Source: UBA1756 sp045130235
Lineage (GTDB): Bacteria > Bacteroidota > Bacteroidia > Bacteroidales > WCHB1-69
NCBI GenBank assembly: GCA_045130235.1
Contig: JBGUPJ010000036.1
Span: 62,001-126,000 of the forward strand
Length of the DNA stretch: 64,000 nucleotides
Direction: 5' to 3'
The position numbers and the translations under genes were made by a program. This document shows, one piece after another, positions 8,123 through 16,796 of the stretch. The notes beneath the pieces are model-generated. The model had not been told where the DNA came from and did no database searches. It was given only the letters and a program-made list of their open reading frames with translations. Each line of letters begins with the position of its first letter. Within the stretch, counting starts at the first letter, position 1.

Positions 8123-8650
8123 ATGAAAAAATTCTACTTTACCATTGCCCTAGCTATTTTGGTTGGATGCCTCTGCATTCAATGCAACTCCTCTCAAACA
8201 GAATCTGAACCCGCCAAACCGACCGAACAACCCAAAGAAACTAATAGTCAGCCCGACACCACCACCGAAAATACAGACCTGGAAACTATAGTTGTCAACG
8301 GCAAAGTGAATCATCTCACCCAAGATGGATTCATAGAAAACGTGTTTGATTTCAACGATCCTGTTGCTGTTTATACCGGCAAAACACCCGTTGTGGTGGA
8401 CTGCTCTGCCGACTGGTGCGTATGGTGCAAAAGGCTGGCTCCCCATCTTGAGGCATTGGCTGCACAATATGATGGACAAATTATTTTCTATGAGATTGAT
8501 ATGGACCACGCTTCGAAATTAGCGAATGCTATGGAAATTGAAGGCCTTCCCACTCTTTTGCTCATCAAGCCCAATTCTCGGGCCGAAAAATTAGAAGGTT
8601 ACATGGAAAAATCTGATTTGGAGAAAGAACTCAAAAAAGCTTTCTTTTAA
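8123..8650 (+). CDS. Thioredoxin-fold lipoprotein (WCVWC)
   Basis: 175 residues from the ATG at 8123; an upstream in-frame ATG at 8057 overlaps the previous gene and gives no better signal. MKKFYFTIALAILVGC is a lipoprotein signal peptide with lipobox LVGC. A Ser/Thr/Pro/Glu-rich linker leads to a thioredoxin domain whose active site is DWCVWC instead of WCGPC, and whose cis-proline strand is EGLPTLLLIKP. The altered dipeptide changes redox potential, so the pair may divide reducing and oxidising or partner-specific work. It is cotranscribed with the gene before it and ends at a hairpin terminator. Confidence 0.85.
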   Translation: MKKFYFTIALAILVGCLCIQCNSSQTESEPAKPTEQPKETNSQPDTTTENTDLETIVVNGKVNHLTQDGFIENVFDFNDPVAVYTGKTPVVVDCSADWCVWCKRLAPHLEALAAQYDGQIIFYEIDMDHASKLANAMEIEGLPTLLLIKPNSRAEKLEGYMEKSDLEKELKKAFF

Positions 8651-8679
8651 TTCACAGACTTTAGTGTTTGTTGTTGCTT

Positions 8680-8708
8680 GCCCTCCTGCAATGCAAGAGG
8701 GCATTTTT
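8680..8708 (+). terminator. Rho-independent terminator after the thioredoxin pair
   Basis: GCCCTC pairs with GAGGGC, with a further four pairs inside after one mismatch, followed by a run of five T. It separates the pair from the converging TetR gene. Confidence 0.7.
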
Positions 8709-9327
8709 ATTTCTTCAAACCATTAAAAATCAATGTTTTAATCTCTTCTTTCCGATGCGATAAGTACCCCTCCACCTCTTCCTGATTTTGAAGGAACATA
8801 TCGCTGTACAACGGCAGCGACAGGAAAGTGAACACCACCAACGAGATGACATCCAACGTAAGATCCATGGTCTCGATGGGCCGGATGTTGCCCTTCTCCA
8901 CCTCCTCTTTCACCAGCTGATCCCATGCCGCGTAGTAGTTGAGGTATTCCATGTTGGTGATGATTTTCATCCGCATGGTCTGCCGGCGCTCTTCGTTCAT
9001 CACCAGCTCCGTCATGAGGAAGAAGGGCAGTTTGCGGTGGTGCGAAAGCATGTTGAAGTAGTTGTCTATCAGCTGGGTTAGCGCGTGCCAAAAATCCATT
9101 TCCCCCTCTTTTTCGGTGCGGATGAATTGCAGAAGCAGTTGGAATTTTTTGGTGAAAATCTGTTGGAAAAGATTTTCTTTGGTACGGAAATAGTAGTGTA
9201 TCAGTGCCTGATTGCAGCCTACCCGTTTGGCGATATCGGTGGTGGAGGTGGCATCAAACCCGTTTTCCATGAACAGCTCTTCTGCCGTTTGAAGGATTTT
9301 TTCCTCTAATTGTGAATTCTTTGACAT
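8707..9327 (-). CDS. TetR/AcrR family transcriptional regulator
   Basis: 206 residues. The N-terminal helix-turn-helix is typical: ILQTAEELFMENGFDATST, then TDIAKRVGCNQALIHYYF and the start of helix 4, RTKENLFQQIF. The C-terminal helical ligand-binding part is not conserved with any family I can name. It is last in a three-gene run, 27 bases after the 835-residue dehydratase-activase partner, so it probably responds to an acyl-CoA or other product of that system and controls the operon. That role is inference. Confidence 0.9.
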   Translation of the reverse strand: MSKNSQLEEKILQTAEELFMENGFDATSTTDIAKRVGCNQALIHYYFRTKENLFQQIFTKKFQLLLQFIRTEKEGEMDFWHALTQLIDNYFNMLSHHRKLPFFLMTELVMNEERRQTMRMKIITNMEYLNYYAAWDQLVKEEVEKGNIRPIETMDLTLDVISLVVFTFLSLPLYSDMFLQNQEEVEGYLSHRKEEIKTLIFNGLKK

Positions 9328-9354
9328 GATGTTTTCTTTTTGATAATGAAAGAA

Positions 9355-11862
9355 TTACTGCTTTGACATAGCCTGTTTGCAGTTCTCGACCATGAAGTGG
9401 AGGCGGTTGAAGACGTTGGCCTCGGAGGTGCCGCTGTCGAAGTCGAGAAAGAGCAGGTTGAGCTGCGGATAGACCTCTTTGAGCCGTTTCTCCACGCCTT
9501 TGGAGATGATGTGGTTGGCGATACAGCCGAAAGGCTGCAGGCTTACCACGTTGGTGATACCGTTTTCGGCCAGATGGCAGATTTCGCCGGGCAGGAACCA
9601 CCCTTCGCCGAAATCGCCGGCCATATTCACCACCTGTTCGGCCAAGCGGGCATCTTCATACACATGCGTCAGCGGACGGTAGAAGGGGAACGGCTCGCAG
9701 ATGGCGTTGAACTGCTGGATTTTTTTGTATAAAAGATTGTAAACGAAGTCGTTCAGCCACGCCGAATGCTTCACCTCCTTGATGTTCAGCCGCCGGTTGA
9801 TATGGTTGTTGGCGAAGCCGGTGGTGAGGAAGCCGATGAGGGCGGGCGGCACCACCTCCACGCCATGTTCCTCCAACCAGTTGGTGACATATTTGTTGCT
9901 GAAACCGTTGTATTTCACATAGATCTCACCCACCAGCCCGATTACCGGCACCTGCTTGGTGGTGTCGATGGCCGCGGTAAAAGCCGAAACGGCCTCGCCC
10001 AACAGTTGGCGCAAACCCTTTGAGTTTCTAGCCTCTATCAGCGGCAAGGCACGTTCCGTGTACTTTTGCCGCAGCTGCTTCACGCTGCCGGGCACCTTTT
10101 CGCGCACCACCGCCGCATGGTACAGCTTCGCCAAGCAGTCGGCATACAGCACTGTATTGACGGTGATACCCAGCACCTTACGCCATGGGATGGTAAAACC
10201 TGGCTGGCTGGCCTTCACCGAGGCACTTAGGGCGAGCGAGAGCACCGGAATATCCTGCATGCCCGCCGACACCAGCGCGTTCTTAATCAACGAGTAGTAG
10301 TTGGAGGCACGGCACTGTCCGCCCGTCTGCGTCATGATGACGGCCACATCGTTGAGGTCGTACTCGCCACTCAGCAGGGCGTTCATGATGGAACCCACCA
10401 CGATGGTGGCGGGATAGCACACCTCGTTGTTGGCATATTTGAGGCCCATCTCAGCGGCCTGCTGGTTGCCCATAGGAAGTGTAATCAATTTATAACCAGC
10501 CACTTTAAAGATAGAAGGGAAGAACTCGGAATAGCCTTCCGCAAAATAAGGTCCTATCAAGGTGCGCCGGCGCTCTTTCTTGGTGAACAGGCGGGTGGTG
10601 ACGTACGGGTCGGGGATGTTGGCGCCCTGCTCGTCCACCGCCCCCACCGGCTGGCCGAAGCCGCTCACCGACTCCACCAGCGAGCGCACCCGCAACCGCA
10701 AGGAACCGATGTTGTTCACATCGTCGATTTTCAGGATGGTGTGATTTTTGTGAAAACGCTTCAGCACGGCGTTCACCTCATCGAGGATGAAGGCGTCGGG
10801 GCCGCAGCCGAAGGAGGTGAGCTGCACGAAATGCAGGTTGCGGTAGGGATGCTTGCCCACGAAATAGGCCGCCTTGAAGATACGGTTGGGGTAGCTCCAT
10901 TGCGACATGGCGTTGAGCTCGTTATACACCTCCGCGCCCTTTACCGCCGCTGTGTTTTCGGTGATGACATCGATGCCCATGTCGGCGATGGCGTGGGAGA
11001 TTTTGTGCTCGATGAGCGGGTCGATATGGTAGGGGCGGCCGGCCAGCAGGATGACCATCCGCTTCTCGCGGATGGCGGACTCCAGAATCTCGTTGCCGCG
11101 TTGTGCCAACGCCGACAGATAGTCCTCCTGTGCCTGCCAGGCCTTGTCGATGGCGCGGAAGGCCACCTCTTTCGGCACGTTCAGCGTCTGCAGGTAGGCC
11201 CAGCACGACTTCTGCATCAGCTTCGGGTTGTTGAAGGTGATGACGGGGGCATCGAACGGGATGCCCGCCTTCTGCGCCGGGTCCATCGAGCTTTTGATGA
11301 CATCGGAGTAGCCCGCCACAATCGGGCAGTTGTAGCTGTTTCCCGACTTTTCATCCTCTTTACGCTCATACACCACATACGGGTAAAAGATGCGATCTAC
11401 CTTTTGGGCGATCAGGTCGTTGATATGGCCGTGCATCAGCTTGGCGGGGAAACAGATGTTGTCGGCCATAATAGCCCGTAAACCACTCTCATACAGCGCG
11501 TTGTTTGACGCTTTAGAGAGAACGGGGCGGAAACCGCACTCGCTGAAAAGGGTTTTCCAGAACGGATAGTTTTCGTAGATGCCCAATCCACGTGGGATGC
11601 CGATGGCGGGCGCGTTGGCGGGCAACTCGCGTTCGGGTTTGCTAAAGAGCATTTTGTATTTCTCTGCAAACATATTGATGCCTCTTCGCTGCTCCTGCTG
11701 GGTATTGGAATAGACCTTTTCGCAGTTGTTGCCGGAGAAGAAGGTCTTGCCGTTCTGGAAATGGAACAACTTGACGGTGCAGTGGTTCTCGCAACCGGGG
11801 CATATCTCAAACGCCGACTCATAGCTGTTGGCGGATATCAGGTCATTCAGGTTAGTGGACAT
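9355..11862 (-). CDS. Acyl-CoA dehydratase activase-related protein (DUF2229 type)
   Basis: 835 residues. It begins with a cysteine cluster (CPGCENHC) and carries the DUF2229 stretch IGIPRGLGIYENYPFWKTLF. Further on come cysteine motifs typical of the 2-hydroxyacyl-CoA dehydratase superfamily (DNICFPAKLMHGHI; ANNEVCYPATIVVG; QTGGQCRASNYY). In many Bacteroidota this part is fused to the activase; here it is a separate gene 12 bases downstream of it. It probably binds an iron-sulfur cluster and receives an electron from the activase. The substrate is not identifiable, and no dehydratase subunits HgdA/HgdB lie nearby. Confidence 0.88.
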   Translation of the reverse strand: MSTNLNDLISANSYESAFEICPGCENHCTVKLFHFQNGKTFFSGNNCEKVYSNTQQEQRRGINMFAEKYKMLFSKPERELPANAPAIGIPRGLGIYENYPFWKTLFSECGFRPVLSKASNNALYESGLRAIMADNICFPAKLMHGHINDLIAQKVDRIFYPYVVYERKEDEKSGNSYNCPIVAGYSDVIKSSMDPAQKAGIPFDAPVITFNNPKLMQKSCWAYLQTLNVPKEVAFRAIDKAWQAQEDYLSALAQRGNEILESAIREKRMVILLAGRPYHIDPLIEHKISHAIADMGIDVITENTAAVKGAEVYNELNAMSQWSYPNRIFKAAYFVGKHPYRNLHFVQLTSFGCGPDAFILDEVNAVLKRFHKNHTILKIDDVNNIGSLRLRVRSLVESVSGFGQPVGAVDEQGANIPDPYVTTRLFTKKERRRTLIGPYFAEGYSEFFPSIFKVAGYKLITLPMGNQQAAEMGLKYANNEVCYPATIVVGSIMNALLSGEYDLNDVAVIMTQTGGQCRASNYYSLIKNALVSAGMQDIPVLSLALSASVKASQPGFTIPWRKVLGITVNTVLYADCLAKLYHAAVVREKVPGSVKQLRQKYTERALPLIEARNSKGLRQLLGEAVSAFTAAIDTTKQVPVIGLVGEIYVKYNGFSNKYVTNWLEEHGVEVVPPALIGFLTTGFANNHINRRLNIKEVKHSAWLNDFVYNLLYKKIQQFNAICEPFPFYRPLTHVYEDARLAEQVVNMAGDFGEGWFLPGEICHLAENGITNVVSLQPFGCIANHIISKGVEKRLKEVYPQLNLLFLDFDSGTSEANVFNRLHFMVENCKQAMSKQ

Positions 11863-11874
11863 GGTGGTTGTAGT

Positions 11875-13665
11875 TTAATGATGGGAACGTTCAAACATCC
11901 GGCTGGCGTAGAGAGCCGCGCCGTAGGCCCCCATCAGCTCGGGGATGTCGGAAAAGGCGACTTTGCAGTGGGCCATATTCTCCAGTGCCCGCACGATGCT
12001 GTGGTTGCGGAAGGTGCCTCCCTGCACCACAATCTTCGCTCCTAATTCTTCTATATTTTTGAGTTTTAATACTTTAAAAAGACAATTTTTGACGACAGAA
12101 TAACTAAATCCGGCGGCGATGTCATCTACCGAAGCTCCCTCCTGCATAGCTTGTTTCACCTTCGAGTTCATGAAAACGGTGCAGCGTGTGCCCAAGTCGC
12201 AAGGGTGCGGGGCGAAGCAGGAAAGCTGGGCGAACTCGGCCACCGGGTAGCCCATCATATTGGCAAAAGTCTCTATAAATGAGCCACATCCCGACGAGCA
12301 GGCCTCGTTGATTTCCATGCGGCGGATCGAGCCGTTCTCCACGAAAATCGCCTTCATATCCTGTCCGCCGATGTCGAGCACGAAGCTCACCTGCGGCTCC
12401 ACCTGCTTGGCGGCTGAGAAGTGCGCCATGGTCTCCACGATGCCGTAGTTGAAGTTGAAGGCCGTGCGAATCAGGTTCTCGCCGTAGCCGGTCACCGCGC
12501 TGGCCTCGATGAGGATGTTTTCGGGGTGCGGAGTGCTGCTGTGGAGCGTTTGGAGCATCTTGCAGAAAGCCTTGAAACTGTCGCCCTCGTTGCGCTGGTA
12601 GTCGGTATAGACGATGCGCTCGTAGCGGTCGAGCAGCACCAGTTTGGTGGTGGTGCTGCCGGAGTCCACACCGAGGAAGTAGCGGGTGGGCGTGTCCGAC
12701 AGCAGTTCGGCGCGGGGCACACGGTAGATGTTCTCCGACCGCAGCCACAGGTCGTAATCTTCCTGAGAGCTGAATAGCGCCGGCAGGCGGTTGTCGAGCG
12801 GCACCTCCACCTCCGTTTTCGTCTGCGTGATGTTCACCAGTTCGTCAACGGTGAGGATGCCGTTGGCCTGTTGGTCGGCCAGCAGGGCGCAGCCCGTAGC
12901 GGGAATCAGCTGCGCGTTTTCGGGCAGCATACACTCCTCTTCGGTGAGACCGAGCACGCGGCGGAAATGTTTCTGTAATTCAGGAAGAAAGGCGAACGGA
13001 CCGCCGCAGAAAAAGACCTTCGGCGTGATGTCCATGCCGCGGGCCAACGAGGCCACCACCTGCATCGCCACCGCATTGAAAACCGATGCGGCAATGTCGG
13101 CGCGACTGATGTTGCGGCTCATCAGGTTCTGGATGTCGGTTTTGGAGAAAACACCGCAGCGCGATGCGATAGGATGGATGTTCTCGGCCTGTGCCGCCAA
13201 CTCGTTCAGCACTTTGGTCTCCACATGAAACAGCATGGCGGTCTGGTCGATAAAGGCGCCGGTGCCGCCAGCGCAGCTGCCATTCATCCGAATATCAGGC
13301 ACTTTGCCTTTCTCAAAGAAAATCATCTTACTGTCTTCGCCGCCCATATCGATGAACGTGCGCACCTCGGGATAGCGCTGTCGCACCGTTTCGGCCGCCG
13401 CCACCACCTCCTGCACAAAGCCGATGCCCAACCGCTGGGCATAGCCCATTCCCACCGAGCCGGTGATGACCAGCAGCACCTTCACATTCCCCAACTCCTT
13501 GTATAAACGTCCCACAATGTCGGCTGCCGTGCCCTTGATGTCGGCCTGATGGCGCTGATAGGCCGAAAAAACCAGCGTTCCATCCGCATCCAGCACCGCC
13601 ACCTTCATCGTGGTGGACCCTATGTCAACCCCCATACGATAAGGGGTTTCCGTATCAATTGCCAT
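11875..13665 (-). CDS. Acyl-CoA dehydratase activase, two BadF/BadG/BcrA/BcrD domains
   Basis: 596 residues with two ASKHA-fold ATPase halves. The first starts MGVDIGSTTMKVAVLD and has the cluster cysteine in GSCAGGTGAFIDQ; the second starts FLGVDSGSTTTKLVLLD and has CSSGCGSFIETF. Enzymes of this type use ATP to drive one low-potential electron into 2-hydroxyacyl-CoA dehydratases or related reductases. It is first in an operon with the 835-residue partner and the TetR regulator, transcribed from the promoter at 13705. The extremely oxygen-sensitive chemistry fits an anaerobe. Confidence 0.92.
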   Translation of the reverse strand: MAIDTETPYRMGVDIGSTTMKVAVLDADGTLVFSAYQRHQADIKGTAADIVGRLYKELGNVKVLLVITGSVGMGYAQRLGIGFVQEVVAAAETVRQRYPEVRTFIDMGGEDSKMIFFEKGKVPDIRMNGSCAGGTGAFIDQTAMLFHVETKVLNELAAQAENIHPIASRCGVFSKTDIQNLMSRNISRADIAASVFNAVAMQVVASLARGMDITPKVFFCGGPFAFLPELQKHFRRVLGLTEEECMLPENAQLIPATGCALLADQQANGILTVDELVNITQTKTEVEVPLDNRLPALFSSQEDYDLWLRSENIYRVPRAELLSDTPTRYFLGVDSGSTTTKLVLLDRYERIVYTDYQRNEGDSFKAFCKMLQTLHSSTPHPENILIEASAVTGYGENLIRTAFNFNYGIVETMAHFSAAKQVEPQVSFVLDIGGQDMKAIFVENGSIRRMEINEACSSGCGSFIETFANMMGYPVAEFAQLSCFAPHPCDLGTRCTVFMNSKVKQAMQEGASVDDIAAGFSYSVVKNCLFKVLKLKNIEELGAKIVVQGGTFRNHSIVRALENMAHCKVAFSDIPELMGAYGAALYASRMFERSHH

Positions 13666-13704
13666 ATTTAATAACTTAATTAAATAGTTTTATTAAAACG
13701 GCGG

Positions 13705-13712
13705 CAAAGATA
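13705..13712 (-). promoter_or_regulatory. -7 promoter element of the activase operon
   Basis: TATCTTTG on the minus strand fits TAnnTTTG. It is 39 bases upstream of the activase ATG and 20 bases past the stop of the gene behind it. Confidence 0.6.
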
Positions 13713-13731
13713 CGAAAAATTTGGAATCAGC

Positions 13732-14295
13732 TTATTTGATTTTCTTGTTGCAGATTTCGCCGATCTCCTCACCCAACTCGCTGAAGGCGAATTTGACGCG
13801 ATGCTCCACCACAGGGGTCATCTGGAAGCCATTGCCTGCGACATCGGAAAAGGTGATGATGGCGAAAGAATCGGTACTGCCAGTGGGCACAAACGTAATG
13901 GTACCGGTGAGTTTGCAGGGCTGTGAGAACGGACCTGCGAAGCTGCCCGGGTCGATGTCGGTGATTTTCACGATAGCCGTGTACTTCGCATCGGGGTAGT
14001 TGCCCGCCTGCAACTTCGACATCTCGTCGTTCCAATCTTTCAGCATCTCGGGCTCCCACATGTTGGTACGGAACTCGCCCGTCCAGTCTTGTTTCCACTG
14101 CTCAAAATCATCGTGATCTTTGTTGTCTTTGAAGAACTTGGCCTCTGAATCGCCGTCGTAGGTAACGCCGTCGTAAACGAAAACCACATTCAGCTCCTTC
14201 TGTCCGGCCAGCGGAGAGAGGTCACCTTTCAGTTTTTGGGCCTGCATAAAGGTCACGGATGCCATGACTACCAATAAAACAAAAATTCTTTTCAT
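13732..14295 (-). CDS. Exported protein of unknown function
   Basis: 187 residues. The signal peptide MKRIFVLLVVMASVTFMQAQ is followed by a soluble, mostly beta domain (KELNVVFVYDGVTYDG, AKYTAIVKITDIDPG, LTGTITFVPTGSTDS). It ends in a charged helix. The pattern of a short envelope protein made of paired strands is common in Bacteroidales, but I do not recognise the family. It may be cotranscribed with the GH114-like lipoprotein gene 31 bases upstream. Confidence 0.8.
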   Translation of the reverse strand: MKRIFVLLVVMASVTFMQAQKLKGDLSPLAGQKELNVVFVYDGVTYDGDSEAKFFKDNKDHDDFEQWKQDWTGEFRTNMWEPEMLKDWNDEMSKLQAGNYPDAKYTAIVKITDIDPGSFAGPFSQPCKLTGTITFVPTGSTDSFAIITFSDVAGNGFQMTPVVEHRVKFAFSELGEEIGEICNKKIK

Positions 14296-14326
14296 AATGT
14301 AAACTATTAAGGGTTAAATAATTGGG

Positions 14327-15301
14327 TTAATTTTCATAATATTCAAACGCGTCAATAATGTCCAAATACACGCCATCGAAGCCGGCATGAAGGATGCGGT
14401 TGAGGTAGCTGTCGCCGGCGCCGCAGATGATTTCCTGCCAGTCGGAATTCCAATAATGCACCTTGTAGTTGCCCTCCCAGTCGGGATTTTCCTTGTCGAG
14501 CCACACGGGGCGGTGCCGTTTCCACGACTGCTGCCAGTAGTATCGGTAGCTCTCTGCCTCACCGATCGACATATAGCTCATCACCAGACGGCGCCCCCCG
14601 TTGGCTTTGCTACGCAACTGCTCAATTTCTTCAGCGGTAAAGGCCTCGCCATCGAAAAACAGATCCATGATCAGCAGGTCGTAGTTGGTGGCGCAAACAG
14701 CGGCAATAAAGGCTAATTTGCTATTAAAGTCTTCAGGATTAATAAGATACAGAAAATTCTTCACCTCACTCAACTGGGTGATGTCATCACTATTTTCGTG
14801 GAGGGGAGGAGTAGTGGGGATGCGGTTGAGCTCGCGGGTGGGCGGAGCATACGGCACGAAGCCCTCCTCATCGCAGCGAGTTGCGGATGTGGACATTTGC
14901 TGAATGTCTGTACAATAGTCTGTCACCAAAACCGTCTTTCCATCCGTATGCAAGCGACGGAGGAAGCCGAGCAGGTGGTTGGTTTCGTTGGCTGGAGTAG
15001 CGATGCCGTCACCGTCGTAGCCGTAGAAGAGGTCCTCTTGCCCCACGCCATCAATGGCCGACAGGTAGCGTGATGCCCAGTTCCCGTCTGCCTCGCCATT
15101 TTCGGTAACCAGTTCCACGCCGTTCTGGGTGATGACCACGAAATTGCTGTTGGCCTCATGAGCCGTCTCGCTGATGCGCACCACAAAGCCGCGCATAGCC
15201 TGCCGATAGTCGCTGCACGGGTCATCGTGCAGCCGGTCGCAACCGCCCACGCAGAGAACGAGGAGAAGCATCAGCCAGAAGTGACGGGAGCGGTGGGGCA
15301 T
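14327..15301 (-). CDS. GH114-like lipoprotein (endo-alpha-1,4-polygalactosaminidase family)
   Basis: 324 residues. A signal peptide ends in lipobox VGGC, so the protein is lipid-anchored. The (beta/alpha)8-type domain has the family's marks: NYDLLIMDLFFDG, the GGRRLVMSYMSIGEAESYRYYW block, PVWLDKENPDWEGNYKVHYW, and near the C-terminus AGFDGVYLDIIDAFEYYE. Members cleave alpha-1,4-linked galactosamine polymers such as Pel or fungal galactosaminogalactan, or are uncharacterised TM1410-like proteins. Neighbouring genes are other small envelope proteins, not a polysaccharide locus, so the substrate stays open. Confidence 0.85.
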   Translation of the reverse strand: MPHRSRHFWLMLLLVLCVGGCDRLHDDPCSDYRQAMRGFVVRISETAHEANSNFVVITQNGVELVTENGEADGNWASRYLSAIDGVGQEDLFYGYDGDGIATPANETNHLLGFLRRLHTDGKTVLVTDYCTDIQQMSTSATRCDEEGFVPYAPPTRELNRIPTTPPLHENSDDITQLSEVKNFLYLINPEDFNSKLAFIAAVCATNYDLLIMDLFFDGEAFTAEEIEQLRSKANGGRRLVMSYMSIGEAESYRYYWQQSWKRHRPVWLDKENPDWEGNYKVHYWNSDWQEIICGAGDSYLNRILHAGFDGVYLDIIDAFEYYEN

Positions 15302-15316
15302 AATGAGTAATATAGA

Positions 15317-15601
15317 TTACCTATTGTATAATAAACAATACTTTGAAAGACAATATTGGATAGCCTTTACAGCCAACTGTTCTTTGGTGCTGGATGGATT
15401 GTTGCTATCAGGGGTACCAATGGTAGCATCGGGAGAATCATTACGAGAAGCTGATTCGCCATTACTCTTTTTCAAATCATCCACACTTTTCTGCAACTGA
15501 GCCACTTGCTCTTTTAACTCTTTGTCTTCAGAATGAGAATTTGAAATGCACCCCATACAAAGGAGGGCGATTCCAATAAATAAAAAAAGAATTTTTTTCA
15601 T
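15317..15601 (-). CDS. Small coiled-coil lipoprotein
   Basis: 94 residues. MKKILFLFIGIALLCMGC is a lipoprotein signal with lipobox CMGC. A heptad-like stretch follows (DKELKEQVAQLQKSVDDLKKS), then a Ser/Asn/Asp-rich linker and a short C-terminal helix. It lies 15 bases before the GH114-like gene and 29 bases after the next lipoprotein gene, so the three are likely cotranscribed. The heptads suggest oligomerisation in the envelope. No family recognised. Confidence 0.7.
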   Translation of the reverse strand: MKKILFLFIGIALLCMGCISNSHSEDKELKEQVAQLQKSVDDLKKSNGESASRNDSPDATIGTPDSNNPSSTKEQLAVKAIQYCLSKYCLLYNR

Positions 15602-15630
15602 AATATTCTGATTATAAATTTATACCATCT

Positions 15631-16200
15631 CTAATTGGGGAAACTTCCGATGAGAGCAATAGCCGCATCGCCATCCTCGCGCATAGACTCCGGATACTCG
15701 TAATACACAGTGGCGATGAGGTCATCATCTGAATAAAGGATACTTTTTTCATAAAAGATTAATCCGCCCCTAGTTTTTCCCGAAAGCACAATGACTTTTC
15801 CTTTTGCAAACTGGTAAGTAATGGTGCATCCATCGTCAATAAGCCACCCCTTGTATTGTTCCATGATTTCATAAACACCCATCCCCTCATCTTTATACAA
15901 ATTAAAACCAGCAGAGGCGGTCAACTTCATGGATCCATCGGTAGTGCGGGCAGCTATGCCATCCCCATTGTCGCTCTCTTGGTAGATGACAAAATTTGCA
16001 GGATATCTAAGCTGGAATCCAAAGCGGTCATTATAATATACTTTCGACTTGACCGTTTTCGTTTTCTCCTTAACCTCTTTATCTTGATTTTCAATATTTT
16101 CCTTGTCGGCGGAAGCCGGAGCTGAAACCTCATTTTTGCTGGTATTGGAGCAGGAAAACAGCACTCCAGCCAAAGCAACAATTACAAATAGTCTTTTCAT
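15631..16200 (-). CDS. Lipoprotein of unknown function
   Basis: 189 residues. The signal peptide ends in LFSC (lipobox). After a lysine/glutamate-rich linker comes a compact alpha/beta domain beginning YYNDRFGFQLRYPANFVIYQ, a pattern shared by many envelope proteins that resemble PsbP-like folds. It continues through GGLIFYEKSILYSDDD to a C-terminal ALIGSFPN. There are no catalytic residues I can point to. It lies 21 bases after the serine acetyltransferase-like gene on the same strand. Confidence 0.75.
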   Translation of the reverse strand: MKRLFVIVALAGVLFSCSNTSKNEVSAPASADKENIENQDKEVKEKTKTVKSKVYYNDRFGFQLRYPANFVIYQESDNGDGIAARTTDGSMKLTASAGFNLYKDEGMGVYEIMEQYKGWLIDDGCTITYQFAKGKVIVLSGKTRGGLIFYEKSILYSDDDLIATVYYEYPESMREDGDAAIALIGSFPN

Positions 16201-16221
16201 AATGGGAAATTTATTACATCA

Positions 16222-16791
16222 TTATATTTTCTTGATGATACCCTTCGGAAACACTCCTTGTTCGAGGGCACCCGTATCGGAAAGCTTCCTCGCAGGGATG
16301 CCCCCGACCGTGCAGTTGTCAGGAAACGAGCTGTTAACCACTGCATTAGCCCCTATAGCTACATTGTTGCCGATGGTGATATCGCCATAGAGCTTGGCAC
16401 CAGGTCCCACATACACGTTGTCGCCCAGAACGGGGGTGCCATTGTAATCGCCGATCGAAGTGGAGGGGTGGATGCGGCAGTTGGCCCCCACCCGCACGGC
16501 CGGATTGACCACTACCGTGCCACGATGCACCAGACACAAGCCCGGACCGAACACATTTTTAGGGATGGTAAAACCGAGCTTCACGGCCAGACGGTGGTTC
16601 ACCACCTCCAGGAAAATACGAGAGATCAACCGCCAACGCCGACAATTCGTCAGATATTCCAACTTGCGGAGGCGCAGCTGAAACCGCAACTGGTCGATAC
16701 GCAGCCAGTTATAAAGACTGACCTTCTGCAATCCGTAAGCGGCCAGATCAGCACGGACAAACTGACGATATGTTTGGCGGGAGGTAATCAT
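16222..16791 (-). CDS. Serine O-acetyltransferase-like protein (left-handed beta-helix)
   Basis: 189 residues from MITSRQTYRQF at 16791; the frame extends into asd upstream, but that part overlaps asd coding sequence. An N-terminal helical region of about 80 residues leads to hexapeptide repeats (IGDYNGTPVLGDNVYVGPGA, GDITIGNNVAIGANAVV) and the usual C-terminal end GIPARKL. Such proteins acetylate serine with acetyl-CoA or act on sugars in surface polysaccharide synthesis. The short N-terminal domain and the lack of cysteine-pathway neighbours favour the sugar or polysaccharide type slightly. It starts five bases after asd, so the two are cotranscribed. Confidence 0.85.
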   Translation of the reverse strand: MITSRQTYRQFVRADLAAYGLQKVSLYNWLRIDQLRFQLRLRKLEYLTNCRRWRLISRIFLEVVNHRLAVKLGFTIPKNVFGPGLCLVHRGTVVVNPAVRVGANCRIHPSTSIGDYNGTPVLGDNVYVGPGAKLYGDITIGNNVAIGANAVVNSSFPDNCTVGGIPARKLSDTGALEQGVFPKGIIKKI

Positions 16792-16796
16792 TGATT

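Noticed and set aside
10741..11481. 246-codon plus-strand frame opposite the DUF2229 gene
   Set aside because: Antisense shadow; the minus-strand gene has conserved cysteine motifs throughout.
11862..11875. Frameshift splitting one fused activase gene
   Set aside because: There is a proper stop, a 12-base gap and a good new start with its own cysteine-rich N-terminus, so two genes are more likely.
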